Assembly: GCA_903844215.1 (NCBI GenBank)
Contig: CAIMSP010000127.1
Span: forward strand, 1 to 37,640
Length of the DNA: 37,640 nucleotides
DNA from: an uncultured beta proteobacterium
GTDB lineage: Bacteria; Pseudomonadota; Gammaproteobacteria; Burkholderiales; Burkholderiaceae_C
Direction: 5' to 3'
Positions within the stretch are counted from its first letter, which is position 1; every line of letters starts with the position of its first letter. Under the pieces are notes generated by a model. That model was given only the letters and a program-made list of their open reading frames with translations, did no database searches and was not told where the DNA came from. The translations under genes were made by a program, and so were the position numbers. Of the stretch, positions 25,041-34,056 are shown one piece after another.

Positions 25041-25763
25041 GTGAGTTCGCGCTGGAAATTTTTTCTCGTCACCGTCGGCGCCTTGCTGTCATTTTCTGCC
25101 ACCTTCGCTCTGGGTCAATGGCAGTTGTCGCGTGCCGCGCAGAAACTGGCATGGCTGGCGGCCATCGAATCGAAAGCCGCTTTGCCGCCGACCGACCAGC
25201 TCAGCCTGTCGCAGCTCTCGGAGGGCGGGCCGGAATTGAATCGACGCGTGCGCCTGCGCGGCCAGTGGCTGGCCGACGCCACCGTGTATTTGGACAACCG
25301 CCAGATGAACAGCCGCCAGGGAATGGTGGTGCTGACGCCCATGAAGCTCGATGGCAGCGGGGCGGTGGTCGTGGTGCAACGCGGTTGGGTGGCGCGCAAC
25401 TTCATCAACCGCAAGGACTTGGCCGCGCTGAGTACGCCGGCCGGCCCGGTTGAAATTCAAGGCCGAATCGTAGCTCCGCCGTCAAGGTCGTTTTCGTTTC
25501 CCGGCCCGGACTCGGGCCGTATCCGGCAAAATCTCGACCTGGCCGCGTTTTCTGTGGAACTGGGCCTGCCGCTGCTACCCGTGTCCGTCCAGCAATCAAG
25601 TGGCGAGGCAGACGGATTGGCACGCGACTGGCCGGTTTTCGAGGCGGGCGCGGATATGCACTACGGCTACGCCTTTCAGTGGTTCGGACTCAGCGCCCTG
25701 GTAGCAACTCTTTTTATCTGGTTTCAAATTGTCAGACGATTCATCCTCCCCCGTCACGCCTGA
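25041..25763 (+). CDS. SURF1-family oxidase assembly protein
   Basis: The 240-residue protein has the SURF1 layout: two membrane helices at the ends (about 6-25 and 214-233) and a periplasmic domain between. FALGQWQLSRAAQK (about 22-35), RVRLRGQWLADATVYLDNR and VVVVQRGWVARN are family hallmarks. SURF1 helps insert or hand over heme A to subunit I. The GTG at 25041 is the start. The final 35 nt overlap the next gene in a different frame. Confidence 0.92.
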   Translation: MSSRWKFFLVTVGALLSFSATFALGQWQLSRAAQKLAWLAAIESKAALPPTDQLSLSQLSEGGPELNRRVRLRGQWLADATVYLDNRQMNSRQGMVVLTPMKLDGSGAVVVVQRGWVARNFINRKDLAALSTPAGPVEIQGRIVAPPSRSFSFPGPDSGRIRQNLDLAAFSVELGLPLLPVSVQQSSGEADGLARDWPVFEAGADMHYGYAFQWFGLSALVATLFIWFQIVRRFILPRHA

Positions 25764-26460
25764 ACCGGCTGTTGGCAACAAGGCCAGTTTCTGGGAACAG
25801 CCGTTGGCCCTGACCGTGCATTCAATTCCAAACATGGAGCAGGCCATTGCCACGCCGACTCGACAAAAGCGCGATGGACGCTGGAAGATGTTCGCGGTGC
25901 TGCTGATCTGTGCCGCGCCCATCGTGGCCTCCTACTTCATGTACTACGTGGTCCGCCCCGAGGGCCGACGCAACTACGGTGACCTGATTGAGCCGCAGCG
26001 TGCGCTGCCGGATGCGCCAGCCTGGGGCCTCGACGGCGGGGTGCGCAAGTTCGCGGATTTGAAGGGCCAGTGGCTGCTGCTCAGCGTGGCTGGCGCGGCC
26101 TGCGATGAAGCGTGCAAAAACCATCTGTACATGCAGCGCCAATTGCGCGAGAGCATGGGCAAGGAAAAGGACCGGATGGATTGGGTTTGGCTCATCTCCG
26201 ACCAGGCCGCTGTGCCGGACTGGTTGTTGCCTGCGCTCAAGGGCGCGACGGTGTTGCGCGCCTCGCCTGAGGCGCTCGCTGCATGGCTCGCCCCGGCGCC
26301 AGGGCACCCCCTGTCAGATCATCTGTATCTGGTGGACCCTCTGGGCAATTTGATGATGCGCTTTCCGGCGGCCCTGGATGCTTCCCAGGTTGCCGGCGCG
26401 CGCCGGGATCTGGAGCGTCTGCTGCGTGCCTCCGCTTCCTGGAATGTGCCCCGTCGCTAG
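25729..26460 (+). CDS. SCO-like thioredoxin-fold membrane protein with CxxxC
   Basis: The 243-residue protein begins with a TTG at 25729 inside the end of SURF1. One membrane helix (about 53-73, FAVLLICAAPIVASYFMYYV) anchors a periplasmic domain. The domain reads like a divergent SCO protein: LKGQWLLLSVAGAACDEACKNH carries C125 and C129 in a CxxxC at the spot of the SCO CPDVC, and SDHLYLVDPLGNL has H198 where SCO has DHSAGSYLFDPEG. It is a recurrent but usually unnamed gene between SURF1 and ctaA in this order. A role in copper or thiol handling for CuA/CuB is inferred, not shown. A start at M36 would lose the conserved LALTVHSIP stretch. Confidence 0.7.
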   Translation: MSDDSSSPVTPEPAVGNKASFWEQPLALTVHSIPNMEQAIATPTRQKRDGRWKMFAVLLICAAPIVASYFMYYVVRPEGRRNYGDLIEPQRALPDAPAWGLDGGVRKFADLKGQWLLLSVAGAACDEACKNHLYMQRQLRESMGKEKDRMDWVWLISDQAAVPDWLLPALKGATVLRASPEALAAWLAPAPGHPLSDHLYLVDPLGNLMMRFPAALDASQVAGARRDLERLLRASASWNVPRR

Positions 26461-26471
26461 GCTTGAACCTC

Positions 26472-27632
26472 GTGCAAACACAAGCTCTTTACGACCTTTC
26501 CCCGCTCTGGCAGGTGCTGCTGATCGGCGCGGTTTTGGCCTGCCTGCCAGTGGTCTGGCTCGGGTGGCGCAAACCATCGGCGGCCGGCCGACTTCAGGCG
26601 TTGACGGTGCTCACGCTGTTTCTGACATTCGACTTGGTGATGTTTGGCGCATTTACCCGTCTGACCGATTCCGGTTTGGGCTGTCCGGACTGGCCGGGCT
26701 GTTACGGCACGGCTTCGCCAATGGGGGCAGCGCCGAAAATTTCGGCTGCGCTGTTGACCATGCCAACCGGCCCGGTGTCGCATGCAAAGGCCTGGATCGA
26801 GATGCTGCATCGCTACCTGGCGACCGGCGTTGGCGGGTTGATCGTCGTGAGCAACTTGGCGCAGTGGGTCATTCTTGCCGGCAACGGCGTGCTGCGCTGG
26901 CGACGCCGAGGCGTCTGGATTGACCCGGGTTCGCTGAGCCCTTGGTGGGCTGCTTTGACGCTGTTCTGGGTCGCTCTGCAGGGCGCCTTTGGCGCGCTCA
27001 CGGTGACCATGAAGCTGTTTCCTGCCATCGTCACGCTGCACCTCTTGGGCGGCGTCATGCTGTTGGCCTTGCTCGCCGTCCAGGCGGTGCATTTCAGTCG
27101 CTGGCATGCGGGCACGCGCCCGCAACCGCTGCAAGCTGCCATGCGCGCCAGCATTTGGCTGGTGCTCGTGCTGCTGGGCCTGCAGGTGGCCCTTGGGGGC
27201 TGGGTCAGCACCAACTATGCGGTTCTGGCCTGCAACGAGTTTCCCAAGTGCCAAGGCAGTTGGTGGCCGCTGATGGATTTTGCGCAGGGTTTCAGTGTCT
27301 GGCGCGAACTCGGCATGAAGGCCGATGGGGGCTTTCTCGGTTTCGAGGCCTTGACGGCGATCCACTACGCGCATCGGCTTTTTGCCTATCTGGTACTGGC
27401 CGCACTGCTGGCTCTGGCGTGGCGGCTGTCGCGGGTCTCGGCCCTGCGCGCGCCAGCGCGCTGGCTGGCGTGGCTGGCGCTGGCGCAATTTCTAACGGGG
27501 TTGAGCAACGTGGTGCTCGACTGGCCACTGGTGACGGCCGTGCTGCATACCGGGGGCGCTGCGGCGTTGGTGGTGGTCTTGGTCTGGACCCTGAGCGCGA
27601 GTTCGGTCGAGGAGCAGGAGTTGCGATCATGA
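26472..27632 (+). CDS. ctaA: Heme A synthase (CtaA/COX15)
   Basis: The protein of about 386 residues oxidises the C8 methyl of heme O to a formyl group, giving heme A for subunit I. It has about eight membrane helices. The first extracytoplasmic loop carries [19 protein letters not shown] with its Cys pair, and the heme-ligand histidines appear in [28 protein letters not shown] and VLHTGGAA. A second Cys pair is in [11 protein letters not shown]. The start is GTG at 26472 or TTG at 26463, shortly after the preceding stop. The stop overlaps the ctaB ATG as ATGA, so the two heme enzymes are translated together. Confidence 0.95.
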   Translation: MQTQALYDLSPLWQVLLIGAVLACLPVVWLGWRKPSAAGRLQALTVLTLFLTFDLVMFGAFTRLTDSGLGCPDWPGCYGTASPMGAAPKISAALLTMPTGPVSHAKAWIEMLHRYLATGVGGLIVVSNLAQWVILAGNGVLRWRRRGVWIDPGSLSPWWAALTLFWVALQGAFGALTVTMKLFPAIVTLHLLGGVMLLALLAVQAVHFSRWHAGTRPQPLQAAMRASIWLVLVLLGLQVALGGWVSTNYAVLACNEFPKCQGSWWPLMDFAQGFSVWRELGMKADGGFLGFEALTAIHYAHRLFAYLVLAALLALAWRLSRVSALRAPARWLAWLALAQFLTGLSNVVLDWPLVTAVLHTGGAAALVVVLVWTLSASSVEEQELRS

Positions 27633-28510
27633 GCCTGTTTCTCAAGACCTTCTATCAGTTCTACGCGCTGACCAAACCACGCGTGATTCAATTGATTGTG
27701 TTCTGTGCCTTGATCGGCATGGTGCTGGCCGTCCCGGGCGTGCCCACATGGGAACAAGCTCGCCTGGCAGCGCTGGCCTGCCTGGGCATCTGGCTCGTGG
27801 CCGGTGCCGCTGCCGCCTTCAATTGCCTGGTGGAAAAAGGCATTGACGCGAAGATGCGCCGCACCGCCTGGCGTCCCACGGCCGCGGGCGAACTCAGCGA
27901 CTGGCAGGCGCTGAGCTTTTCGCTGGTGCTGTGCTCCAGCGGCTCGGCGCTGCTCTATTGTTTCGTGAATCCACTGACCATGTGGCTGACCTTTGCCACC
28001 TTCGTTGGCTACGCGGTGGTCTACACCTTGATACTCAAGCCACTGACGCCGCAAAATATCGTCATCGGTGGCGCTTCCGGCGCCATGCCGCCCCTGCTGG
28101 GGTGGGCCGCCATGACGGGAGGCGTGGGTCCTGAAGCGATGATCCTGTTCCTGATCATCTTCATCTGGACACCGCCGCACTTCTGGGCACTGGCGCTATA
28201 TCGCGTAGAGGACTATCGAAAATCGGGTCTGCCGATGTTGCCCGTGACGCACGGCAGCGAGTTCACCCGCTTGCACATCCTCCTGTACACGTTCTGGCTG
28301 TTTGCCGTGTGCCTGCTGCCCTATGCCTATGGCATGAGTTCCTGGCTCTACCTGGGTGCGGCCGTGGTACTGGGTCTGACTTTTTGCACTTACGCCTTTT
28401 GGCTGTGGCAGGACTATTCTGACGCCTTGGCGCGGCGCACATTCCGGTTTTCATTGATTCATTTGAGTGCGCTCTTTGCCGCGCTGCTGCTGGACCACTA
28501 CCTGCTTTGA
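27629..28510 (+). CDS. ctaB: Protoheme IX farnesyltransferase (heme O synthase)
   Basis: The 293-residue UbiA-superfamily membrane enzyme adds a farnesyl group to heme B, the step before CtaA. The first prenyl-diphosphate motif reads [20 protein letters not shown] (about 69-88) and the second region [26 protein letters not shown] (about 171-196). [15 protein letters not shown] is the usual first helix. The ATG at 27629 overlaps the ctaA stop. The next gene, sco, follows after 7 nt. Confidence 0.96.
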   Translation: MSLFLKTFYQFYALTKPRVIQLIVFCALIGMVLAVPGVPTWEQARLAALACLGIWLVAGAAAAFNCLVEKGIDAKMRRTAWRPTAAGELSDWQALSFSLVLCSSGSALLYCFVNPLTMWLTFATFVGYAVVYTLILKPLTPQNIVIGGASGAMPPLLGWAAMTGGVGPEAMILFLIIFIWTPPHFWALALYRVEDYRKSGLPMLPVTHGSEFTRLHILLYTFWLFAVCLLPYAYGMSSWLYLGAAVVLGLTFCTYAFWLWQDYSDALARRTFRFSLIHLSALFAALLLDHYLL

Positions 28511-28517
28511 GGACACC

Positions 28518-29129
28518 ATGAAACCATCGATTGCCCTGGCGCCGAGCGCGCGTCGAATCTTGCTGGCGCTGGCCGCTGGCGCGCTGCTGGCGCTGGCGGG
28601 CTGCGCCGAAGACAAGCCAAAATTCAACGCCATCGACATCACCGGCGCCGAGTACGCGCGCGACTTCCAGCTCACGGACCATAACGGCCAGGCGCGCAGC
28701 CTGAAGGATTTCAAGGGCAAGGCGGTGCTGCTGTTTTTTGGCTACACCCAATGCCCGGACGTGTGCCCCACGTCGCTGGCTGAATTGGCCGAGGTGAAGA
28801 AACTGCTGGGCGCGCAGGGCGACAAGCTGCAAGGCCTGTTTGTCACGCTGGACCCGCAGCGCGACCAGCCCGAGATGCTCAAGGCCTACATGACGAACTT
28901 CGACCCGAGCTTTCTGGCGCTGTACACCTCGGTGGACAAGCTGCCCGAGGTGGCCAAGGAGTTCAAGATCTACTACAAAAAGGTGGACGGACCCACGCCG
29001 ACGAGCTACACGCTGGACCACTCGGCCGGCAGCTACCTCTTTGATCCCGAGGGCCATGTGCGGCTGTACGTGCGCTATGGCAGCGGCGCCCCCGCCGTTG
29101 CAGCGGACATCAAGCAGTTGTTGAAATAG
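28518..29129 (+). CDS. SCO1/SenC-family copper chaperone lipoprotein
   Basis: The 203-residue protein brings copper to, or reduces, the CuA site of subunit II. A lipobox LAGC puts the lipidated Cys at C29, so it sits on the periplasmic face of a membrane. The copper-binding CPDVC (C79, C83) and H168 (LDHSAG) are intact. FGYTQCPDVCPTSLAEL and VTLDPQRDQPEMLKAY are family signatures. It closes the oxidase/assembly operon and is convergent with rpoH, 34 nt apart. Confidence 0.95.
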   Translation: MKPSIALAPSARRILLALAAGALLALAGCAEDKPKFNAIDITGAEYARDFQLTDHNGQARSLKDFKGKAVLLFFGYTQCPDVCPTSLAELAEVKKLLGAQGDKLQGLFVTLDPQRDQPEMLKAYMTNFDPSFLALYTSVDKLPEVAKEFKIYYKKVDGPTPTSYTLDHSAGSYLFDPEGHVRLYVRYGSGAPAVAADIKQLLK

Positions 29130-29163
29130 CGCTGCCGGTCACGGCGGACCCCGCGCCGCCCCC

Positions 29164-30105
29164 TCAGGCGTATTGCGCCAGCGTTTTCTTCATCTTTTTC
29201 ATCGCGGCGACTTCAATCTGCCGGATGCGCTCGGCGCTCACGCCGTAAACCGCCGCCAGTTCGTGCAGCGTCATGCCGCCCGAGCCGTTGTCGTTCACCT
29301 TGAGCCAGCGCTCCTGCACAATGGTGCGGCTGCGTTCGTCGAGCTCTTCCAGCGCCATGGCGATGCCATCGCTGGCGAGCATGTCGCGCTGCTGCGATTC
29401 GAGCACGGCCGTGGGTTCGTGGCGCGCGTCGGCCAGGTAGGCGATGGGCCCGAAGCCGTCCTCGCCGTCCTCGTTCGGTCCTGGGTCGAGCATCACGTCA
29501 CCGCCCGACAGGCGGGTTTCCATCTCGATCACGTCCTCGCGCTTGACCTTGAGATCGCGCGCCATGGATTCGATCTCGGCCTCATTCAAGGTGTCGCGGT
29601 GCGTTGCCTCGTTGCCTGCTGCCGCCTCGGCTTTGAAGCCCTGCTTCATGGAGCGCAGATTGAAGAACAGCTTGCGCTGGGACTTGGTCGTCGCGACCTT
29701 GACCATGCGCCAGTTCTTCAGGATGTATTCGTGAATCTCGGCCTTGATCCAGTGCAGCGCATAGCTCACCAGGCGCACGCCGTGGTCCGGATCGAAGCGG
29801 CGCACCGCCTTCATCAGGCCCACATTGCCTTCCTGGATCAGATCGCCATGGGGCAGTCCGTAGCCGAGGTACTGGCGCGCCACGGAGACGACCAGACGCA
29901 GGTGGGACAGCACCAGCTTTCCGGCGGCCTCCACATCGTTGTCGTCGCGCATCTTGCGGGCGAACTCCTGCTCCTGCTCCAGCGTCAGCATCGGCAGGCG
30001 GTTCACGGCGGATATATAGGCGTCCAGATTGCCCAGTGGGGGCACCAGCGCCCAGGGGTTGACCACGCTGAGGGCGGAAGTCGATGCGCCAGAGAGGGAA
30101 GTCAT
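29164..30105 (-). CDS. rpoH: Heat-shock sigma factor RpoH (sigma-32)
   Basis: The 313-residue sigma factor directs RNA polymerase to heat-shock promoters. Region 2 is clear (LRLVVSVARQYLGYGLPHGDLIQEGNVGLMKAV, about 69-101), and the RpoH box QRKLFFNLR (143-151), which identifies sigma-32, is intact. Region 4 ends with the helix-turn-helix TLHELAAVYGVSAERIRQIE. It is longer than E. coli RpoH (284). The ATG at 30105 is supported by AAGGAG; upstream in-frame codons are not sigma-like. A CIRCE operator lies 39 nt upstream, so HrcA repression is predicted in addition to any thermometer in the mRNA. Confidence 0.96.
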   Translation of the reverse strand: MTSLSGASTSALSVVNPWALVPPLGNLDAYISAVNRLPMLTLEQEQEFARKMRDDNDVEAAGKLVLSHLRLVVSVARQYLGYGLPHGDLIQEGNVGLMKAVRRFDPDHGVRLVSYALHWIKAEIHEYILKNWRMVKVATTKSQRKLFFNLRSMKQGFKAEAAAGNEATHRDTLNEAEIESMARDLKVKREDVIEMETRLSGGDVMLDPGPNEDGEDGFGPIAYLADARHEPTAVLESQQRDMLASDGIAMALEELDERSRTIVQERWLKVNDNGSGGMTLHELAAVYGVSAERIRQIEVAAMKKMKKTLAQYA

Positions 30106-30143
30106 GCCAGAACTCCTTAGTCGGTTGAGGTCAAGGGCAGATG

Positions 30144-30170
30144 TTAGCACTCTATCGAATAGAGTGCCAA
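30144..30170. promoter_or_regulatory. CIRCE element (HrcA operator) upstream of rpoH
   Basis: TTAGCACTC, nine bases, GAGTGCCAA: 17 of 18 positions match the CIRCE consensus TTAGCACTC-N9-GAGTGCTAA, with the exact 9-nt spacer. It lies 39 nt before the rpoH ATG, where HrcA dimers would block transcription at normal temperature. A minus-strand TATTCG within the site, with TGGACA 18 nt further up, could be the repressed promoter, but that part is weak. Confidence 0.88.
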
Positions 30171-30353
30171 TGTCGGCCTTGTCCAAGGCGTTGTGAGCGC
30201 ACCGGTTCGACTTCAAGTACCATACTCTCCGAGAAAGCCGGGATTCCCCATCATCCATTTCAAGATGAGTGCACGGGACACCGGCAAGAATGTGCACGAA
30301 AAGCCCACACGCCGTTCCCCGCTAGGCAGACATCAACATTCAGGTAGCCACAA

Positions 30354-30635
30354 ATGAAACAAAGATTGATTTGGATTGTTTGGCCGTCATTTTTGATGGC
30401 TTCTGTCTTGGAACTGGTGGTATTTGCGTTTCTAGATCCACAGGAGATGCATTGGCTTTACGGAATCAATGAGGTCAGTCGTCAAACGGTTTATACGGCG
30501 GCGTTTTTTCTTTTTTGGACGGCAACGGCCCTCTCCGGCGCTTTGACCACTTTATTGTCAATGTCTCCGTTTGAAGTCAACCGCTGTCCCATGCCTGTCT
30601 GTGAACGGCCAGACATTTGCAGGGTGAAGAATTAG
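30354..30635 (+). CDS. Small two-helix membrane protein, unknown function
   Basis: The 93-residue protein has two membrane helices (about 6-27 and 44-67) and a short Cys-containing tail (NRCPMPVCERPDIC). It begins MKQRLIWIVWPSFLMA. Proteins of this form are conserved in Burkholderiales near rpoH, so it is likely a real gene; no function is known. AGGTAG precedes the ATG. The 248 nt between rpoH and this gene contain the CIRCE site and probably both promoters. Confidence 0.65.
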   Translation: MKQRLIWIVWPSFLMASVLELVVFAFLDPQEMHWLYGINEVSRQTVYTAAFFLFWTATALSGALTTLLSMSPFEVNRCPMPVCERPDICRVKN

Positions 30636-30927
30636 GCAGGACGCGTGCGCTAAATCAACGCACCGTCAAGCCTCGGCGAGCCTCTCATGGCCGTGCTGTT
30701 TGCGCATGAGGTTCGACCGGTCAGGCGCCAAGGCCGAAAGCGCTAACAATGTCGGGAGGGTGGAACGCAGTGCGTTCGTCACGACCAGTTCAGAGCGCGG
30801 CCATCCAGCCCAACTTGTGGCTGGTAGAGACCACATCAACGGCCAGAAATTGCCTTATCGACAATTCCCGGACTTCAAAGTAATGGGTAGAATAGCGACT
30901 TCCTAAATAACTCTTGAAAGTATTACC
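30636..30927. other. Intergenic stretch
   Basis: No gene or repeat seen. A TAGAAT at 30888-30893, 35 nt before the next ATG, could be a -10 box. The part after 30830 is AT-richer than the surroundings. Confidence 0.35.
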
Positions 30928-31485
30928 ATGTTGAAATATCTTTCATCTAGCGAACAATCCCGTTTTTCCGATCTGCAGGGAAAATTGGCGCAATTGCTGA
31001 TCAGCGACGCCGAACAGCAGGAATTGTCAACGCTGGTGAGCAAGGCGCAAAAGGCGGCAGCGGAACGCGGCAAGGCGATTGAATCCGTGCGCCAATTGAT
31101 CGCCGACAATGCCATTGAGATCCAGTCGATCTTTTCCGCCGAGGTCATCCAGCGCGCCGCTGCAGGCGCTTCAGCGCCTCGTGCCCGCACCGCCAAGGTC
31201 AAGGGACAACCCAAGGCTGTCAAGGTAAATACCCGAAGTGAGCAAGTGCTTATCCAAGTCAAACTGGATAAGAGCGCGGGCGCTCCTAGCCGCTACAAAC
31301 AGGGCCAGAAGCTGGGCAAGTTCGTGTCGCGCAACTTCAAGCAATTGGATGCGGACGGCCATTTGGTGGAAAACCTGCTGAAATATGCGACGCCGCTGGG
31401 CAAGAGCTATTTCTCGACACCCGAAGGCAAGGCTGAACTGGAAACCTTTGCCCAATTTGTGCGCAGCACACCGGCTAATTCCTGA
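30928..31485 (+). CDS. Uncharacterised 185-residue soluble protein
   Basis: I do not recognise this protein. It has no signal peptide or membrane helix. Residues 1-75 are predicted helical and charged (DLQGKLAQLL, SKAQKAAAERGKAIESVRQLI), suggesting a coiled coil. A basic, Ala-rich linker (about 80-105, RARTAKVKGQPKAVKVNTR) follows, then a C-terminal part with KQGQKLGKFVSRNFKQLD and ATPLGKSYFSTPEGKAELETFAQFV. The basic linker hints at nucleic-acid binding, in the manner of H-NS-type proteins, but the H-NS motif is missing. The base composition is lower in GC than its neighbours, so acquisition is possible. TAGAAT at 30888 and GAAAG before the ATG support expression. Confidence 0.6.
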   Translation: MLKYLSSSEQSRFSDLQGKLAQLLISDAEQQELSTLVSKAQKAAAERGKAIESVRQLIADNAIEIQSIFSAEVIQRAAAGASAPRARTAKVKGQPKAVKVNTRSEQVLIQVKLDKSAGAPSRYKQGQKLGKFVSRNFKQLDADGHLVENLLKYATPLGKSYFSTPEGKAELETFAQFVRSTPANS

Positions 31486-31505
31486 AGCCTGGCGAATCGG
31501 TGCGG

Positions 31506-32309
31506 CTATTGCGCCATCAGGCGCCTGGCCGCATAGCTCAGGCCATCCACCAGGGCCACCAGCGTGATCATCGCGATCAGCACCGAGCTGGTTTCGCCCA
31601 TCTGAAATAGCCCCATGTGGAAGGCCAGCATCTGGCCCAAGCCGCCCGCCCCGACCACGCCCAGGACGGCGGCGGCGCGGATATTGTTCTCCCAACGGTA
31701 CAGCGTGTAACTCAGCAACTGCGGCAGCAGCTGTGGCAGCGTCGCGTAAAGAAACACCCGCAGTTCGTCCACGCCGCGCACGCGCAGCGCAAAGGCCGGC
31801 CCTTGCGGCGCGTTTTCAATCGCCTCGGCAAACAAGCGCCCGAGCACGCCGCTGGTGTGCAGGGCCAGCGCGAGCGTGCCGGCGAAGGGCCCCAGTCCAG
31901 CGGCGATCAGCAGCAACGCGGCCCACACCAGTTCGGGGACGCTGCGCAGGGCGTTCAACAGCAGGCGCGTGGGTGCGCGCCAATGGGCCGGATCGGCGCT
32001 GTGGGTCTTGCTCGCGGGCAGCGCCAGGGCCAGGCCCAGGAGCGCCGCGATCAGCGTTCCCAGCGCCGACATGGCCAGCGTCTCCAGCGCCGCGGGCAGC
32101 AGCCTGTTGAGAAACGCCAGCTCCACGTTGGGTGGAAACAGCTCGCCCAGAAAGCGCGCCATCTTGCGCAGCGCGTCGGGTGCCAGGAATTTGGCCCACT
32201 GCAAATCCAGGGTCCAAAAGCTCAGCATCACCAGCAAGCCCAAGGCCGCGACAAACCAGCCGGCCTTCGTGCGCACCGGGCGCAGCGGCGACGGCAACAC
32301 GCCCTTCAT
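31506..32309 (-). CDS. PhnE-type ABC permease 2
   Basis: The 267-residue permease has about six membrane helices and PhnE-like features: LLNALRSVPELVWAALLLIAAGLGPFAGTLALALHTSGVLGRLFAEAIEN (about 116-165) and VLGVVGAGGLGQMLAFHMGLFQM near the end. It forms the channel with the other permease. Its start overlaps the end of permease 1 by 4 nt. It is the last gene of a four-gene operon read right to left: binding protein, ATPase, permease 1, permease 2. Substrate could be phosphonate, phosphite or, given selD alongside, a selenium oxyanion. Confidence 0.88.
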   Translation of the reverse strand: MKGVLPSPLRPVRTKAGWFVAALGLLVMLSFWTLDLQWAKFLAPDALRKMARFLGELFPPNVELAFLNRLLPAALETLAMSALGTLIAALLGLALALPASKTHSADPAHWRAPTRLLLNALRSVPELVWAALLLIAAGLGPFAGTLALALHTSGVLGRLFAEAIENAPQGPAFALRVRGVDELRVFLYATLPQLLPQLLSYTLYRWENNIRAAAVLGVVGAGGLGQMLAFHMGLFQMGETSSVLIAMITLVALVDGLSYAARRLMAQ

Positions 32310-33142
32310 CCCAGCGCGCGGCGCAGTCGGGCGCTCACGTCATCGGCGAACCACACCAGGGCCATGAACACCAGCAGCATGGCCGACACCTCGGAGCCGT
32401 TGAACATCTTCAGCGACGAGTCCATGGCCTGACCGAGGCCGCCGGCGCCGACGAAGCCGAGCACGGCCGAGGAGCGGATCGCGCACTCCCAGCGGTAAAC
32501 GGTGTAGCTCGTGAGCTCGGCCGCAGACTGCGGCAGCAGGCCGTAACAGAAGGCCTGCAGACGGCCGCTGCCGTTGCGCAGCAGGCTGGTGGTGACATGG
32601 GTGTCGCCGCTCTCCAGAATCTCCGCGTACACCTTGCCCAGCATGCCGCCATAGGTGAGCGCGATCGCGAGCACCCCGGCAGTGGGCCCCAGGCCCACGA
32701 CGCGCACGAAAACCAGGGCCCAGATCAGTTCGGGCACGCTGCGCAGCACGATCATCAGCCAGCGCAGCAGTTGGCGCAGACGGTTTGGCAGCCGCGCCAT
32801 CCGACCGCTCAGGGCCGAGACCGAGAGCACGCGCACGCTGGCCAGCGCCAGCGGAATCGCCAGCAGCAGGGCCAGCGTGATGCCGGCGGTGGCCATGGCC
32901 ACGGTGCGCCAGGTCTCGCGCGCCACCATCGCCAGGAACTCGGGCTCGACCTTGGGCGGGACAAAGGCGGCCAGGAAGTTGAGCGTCGGCCCCAGGCTCT
33001 GCGGTGCCCACAGCACCCAGGGTTTGAACTCGCTCGCCACCAGCATCGGCCACAGCGCGAGCAAGGCGAAGACCGCCCAGAACACGCGGCCGCGCCAGGC
33101 CGGGTCGCGCCTTGCCGGCGCCCATGCGAGGGTGCCACTCAT
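32306..33142 (-). CDS. PhnE-type ABC permease 1
   Basis: The 278-residue permease parallels its neighbour: VLRSVPELIWALVFVRVVGLGPTAGVLAIALTYGGMLGKVYAEILES (about 132-178) and VLGFVGAGGLGQAMDSSLKMFN near the end. Two paralogous PhnE subunits in one operon are common in this importer class. The ATG at 33142 lies 13 nt after the ATPase stop; longer in-frame starts would run into that gene. Membrane-embedded; it couples to the ATPase through the loop before the VGAGGLGQ segment. Confidence 0.88.
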   Translation of the reverse strand: MSGTLAWAPARRDPAWRGRVFWAVFALLALWPMLVASEFKPWVLWAPQSLGPTLNFLAAFVPPKVEPEFLAMVARETWRTVAMATAGITLALLLAIPLALASVRVLSVSALSGRMARLPNRLRQLLRWLMIVLRSVPELIWALVFVRVVGLGPTAGVLAIALTYGGMLGKVYAEILESGDTHVTTSLLRNGSGRLQAFCYGLLPQSAAELTSYTVYRWECAIRSSAVLGFVGAGGLGQAMDSSLKMFNGSEVSAMLLVFMALVWFADDVSARLRRALG

Positions 33143-33155
33143 GTTGCTCGGCGCC

Positions 33156-33983
33156 TCAGCGGCATTGCATCGCCACCACCGGCGCCGCCGAATCGAAGCT
33201 GGCCAGCGCTGGCGCCGCACTGAGCTCGTCCAGATGCTGCGCGTACAGCGTGCGCAAGCGCTCAGGCGTGACCTGGGACGAGGGCAGGTCGAAGGCGAGC
33301 TCGCCGTCGCGCAGACCGATGATGCGCGGGAAATGCGCCAGCGCCATGTCCACATGGTGCAGCGTGGTCACCAGGCTGGCGCCGCGCTCGCTGGCGGCCT
33401 GCGTCAAGGCGCAGATGGCCTGCTGGGCGCGCGTCGGGTCCAGCGCGGACAGCGGCTCGTCCACCAGGATCAGCGACGCCTGGGCCAGCAGCGCGCGCGC
33501 CAAACCGACGCGCTGGCGCTCGCCGCCGGAGAGTCGATCGACGCGCTCGAACAGCTTGTCCGCCAGGTCGAAGCGCGCCAGCGCCGCTTCGGCCTGAGCC
33601 ATGTGGGTGGGGTAGAACAGGCTGCGCAGGCTTTGCCAAAGGCCGATGTGCGGCAGTCGCCCCGCCAGCACGGCGGTGACGACGCGCTGGCGCGGCGGCA
33701 GCGGCGGCACCTGGGGCGCCAGGAACAGCGCGCCGCGCAGCCGATGCAGGCGAGCGCGAGGCAGCGACCACGGATTTTGCTGATCCAGGTGCAAGTGGCC
33801 GCCGGACGGCGGCAGCGCGCAAGCCAGCAGATGCAGCAGCGTGGTCTTGCCCGCGCCCGAAGGGCCGATCACCGCCAATTGTTCGCCCTGGGAAATGTGC
33901 AGGTTCAAGCGGCGCAGCGCGTCTGGCGCCGTGCCGCGCGCCGCTGGATGGCGGGCGCTGCAGTCGCGCAGGTCGATCTTCAT
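33156..33983 (-). CDS. PhnC-type ABC ATPase
   Basis: The 275-residue ATPase has Walker A GPSGAGKT (40-47), signature LSGGERQR (151-158), Walker B LILVDEPLSALD (171-182) and the switch His (TTLHHVDMAL). The Q-loop region AGRLPHIGLWQSLRSLFYP (about 107-125) is typical of PhnC-type subunits of phosphonate and related importers. The ATG at 33983 (MKIDLRD) is preferred over an upstream one because the core begins there. It energises uptake by the two downstream permeases. Confidence 0.88.
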   Translation of the reverse strand: MKIDLRDCSARHPAARGTAPDALRRLNLHISQGEQLAVIGPSGAGKTTLLHLLACALPPSGGHLHLDQQNPWSLPRARLHRLRGALFLAPQVPPLPPRQRVVTAVLAGRLPHIGLWQSLRSLFYPTHMAQAEAALARFDLADKLFERVDRLSGGERQRVGLARALLAQASLILVDEPLSALDPTRAQQAICALTQAASERGASLVTTLHHVDMALAHFPRIIGLRDGELAFDLPSSQVTPERLRTLYAQHLDELSAAPALASFDSAAPVVAMQCR

Positions 33984-34056
33984 GGGATGGCCGAGGGCTT
34001 GATGCGCCGACGGGCGCTGTAACAGCAACTCATTGCGCCAACGCAGCCCGGCGCAA

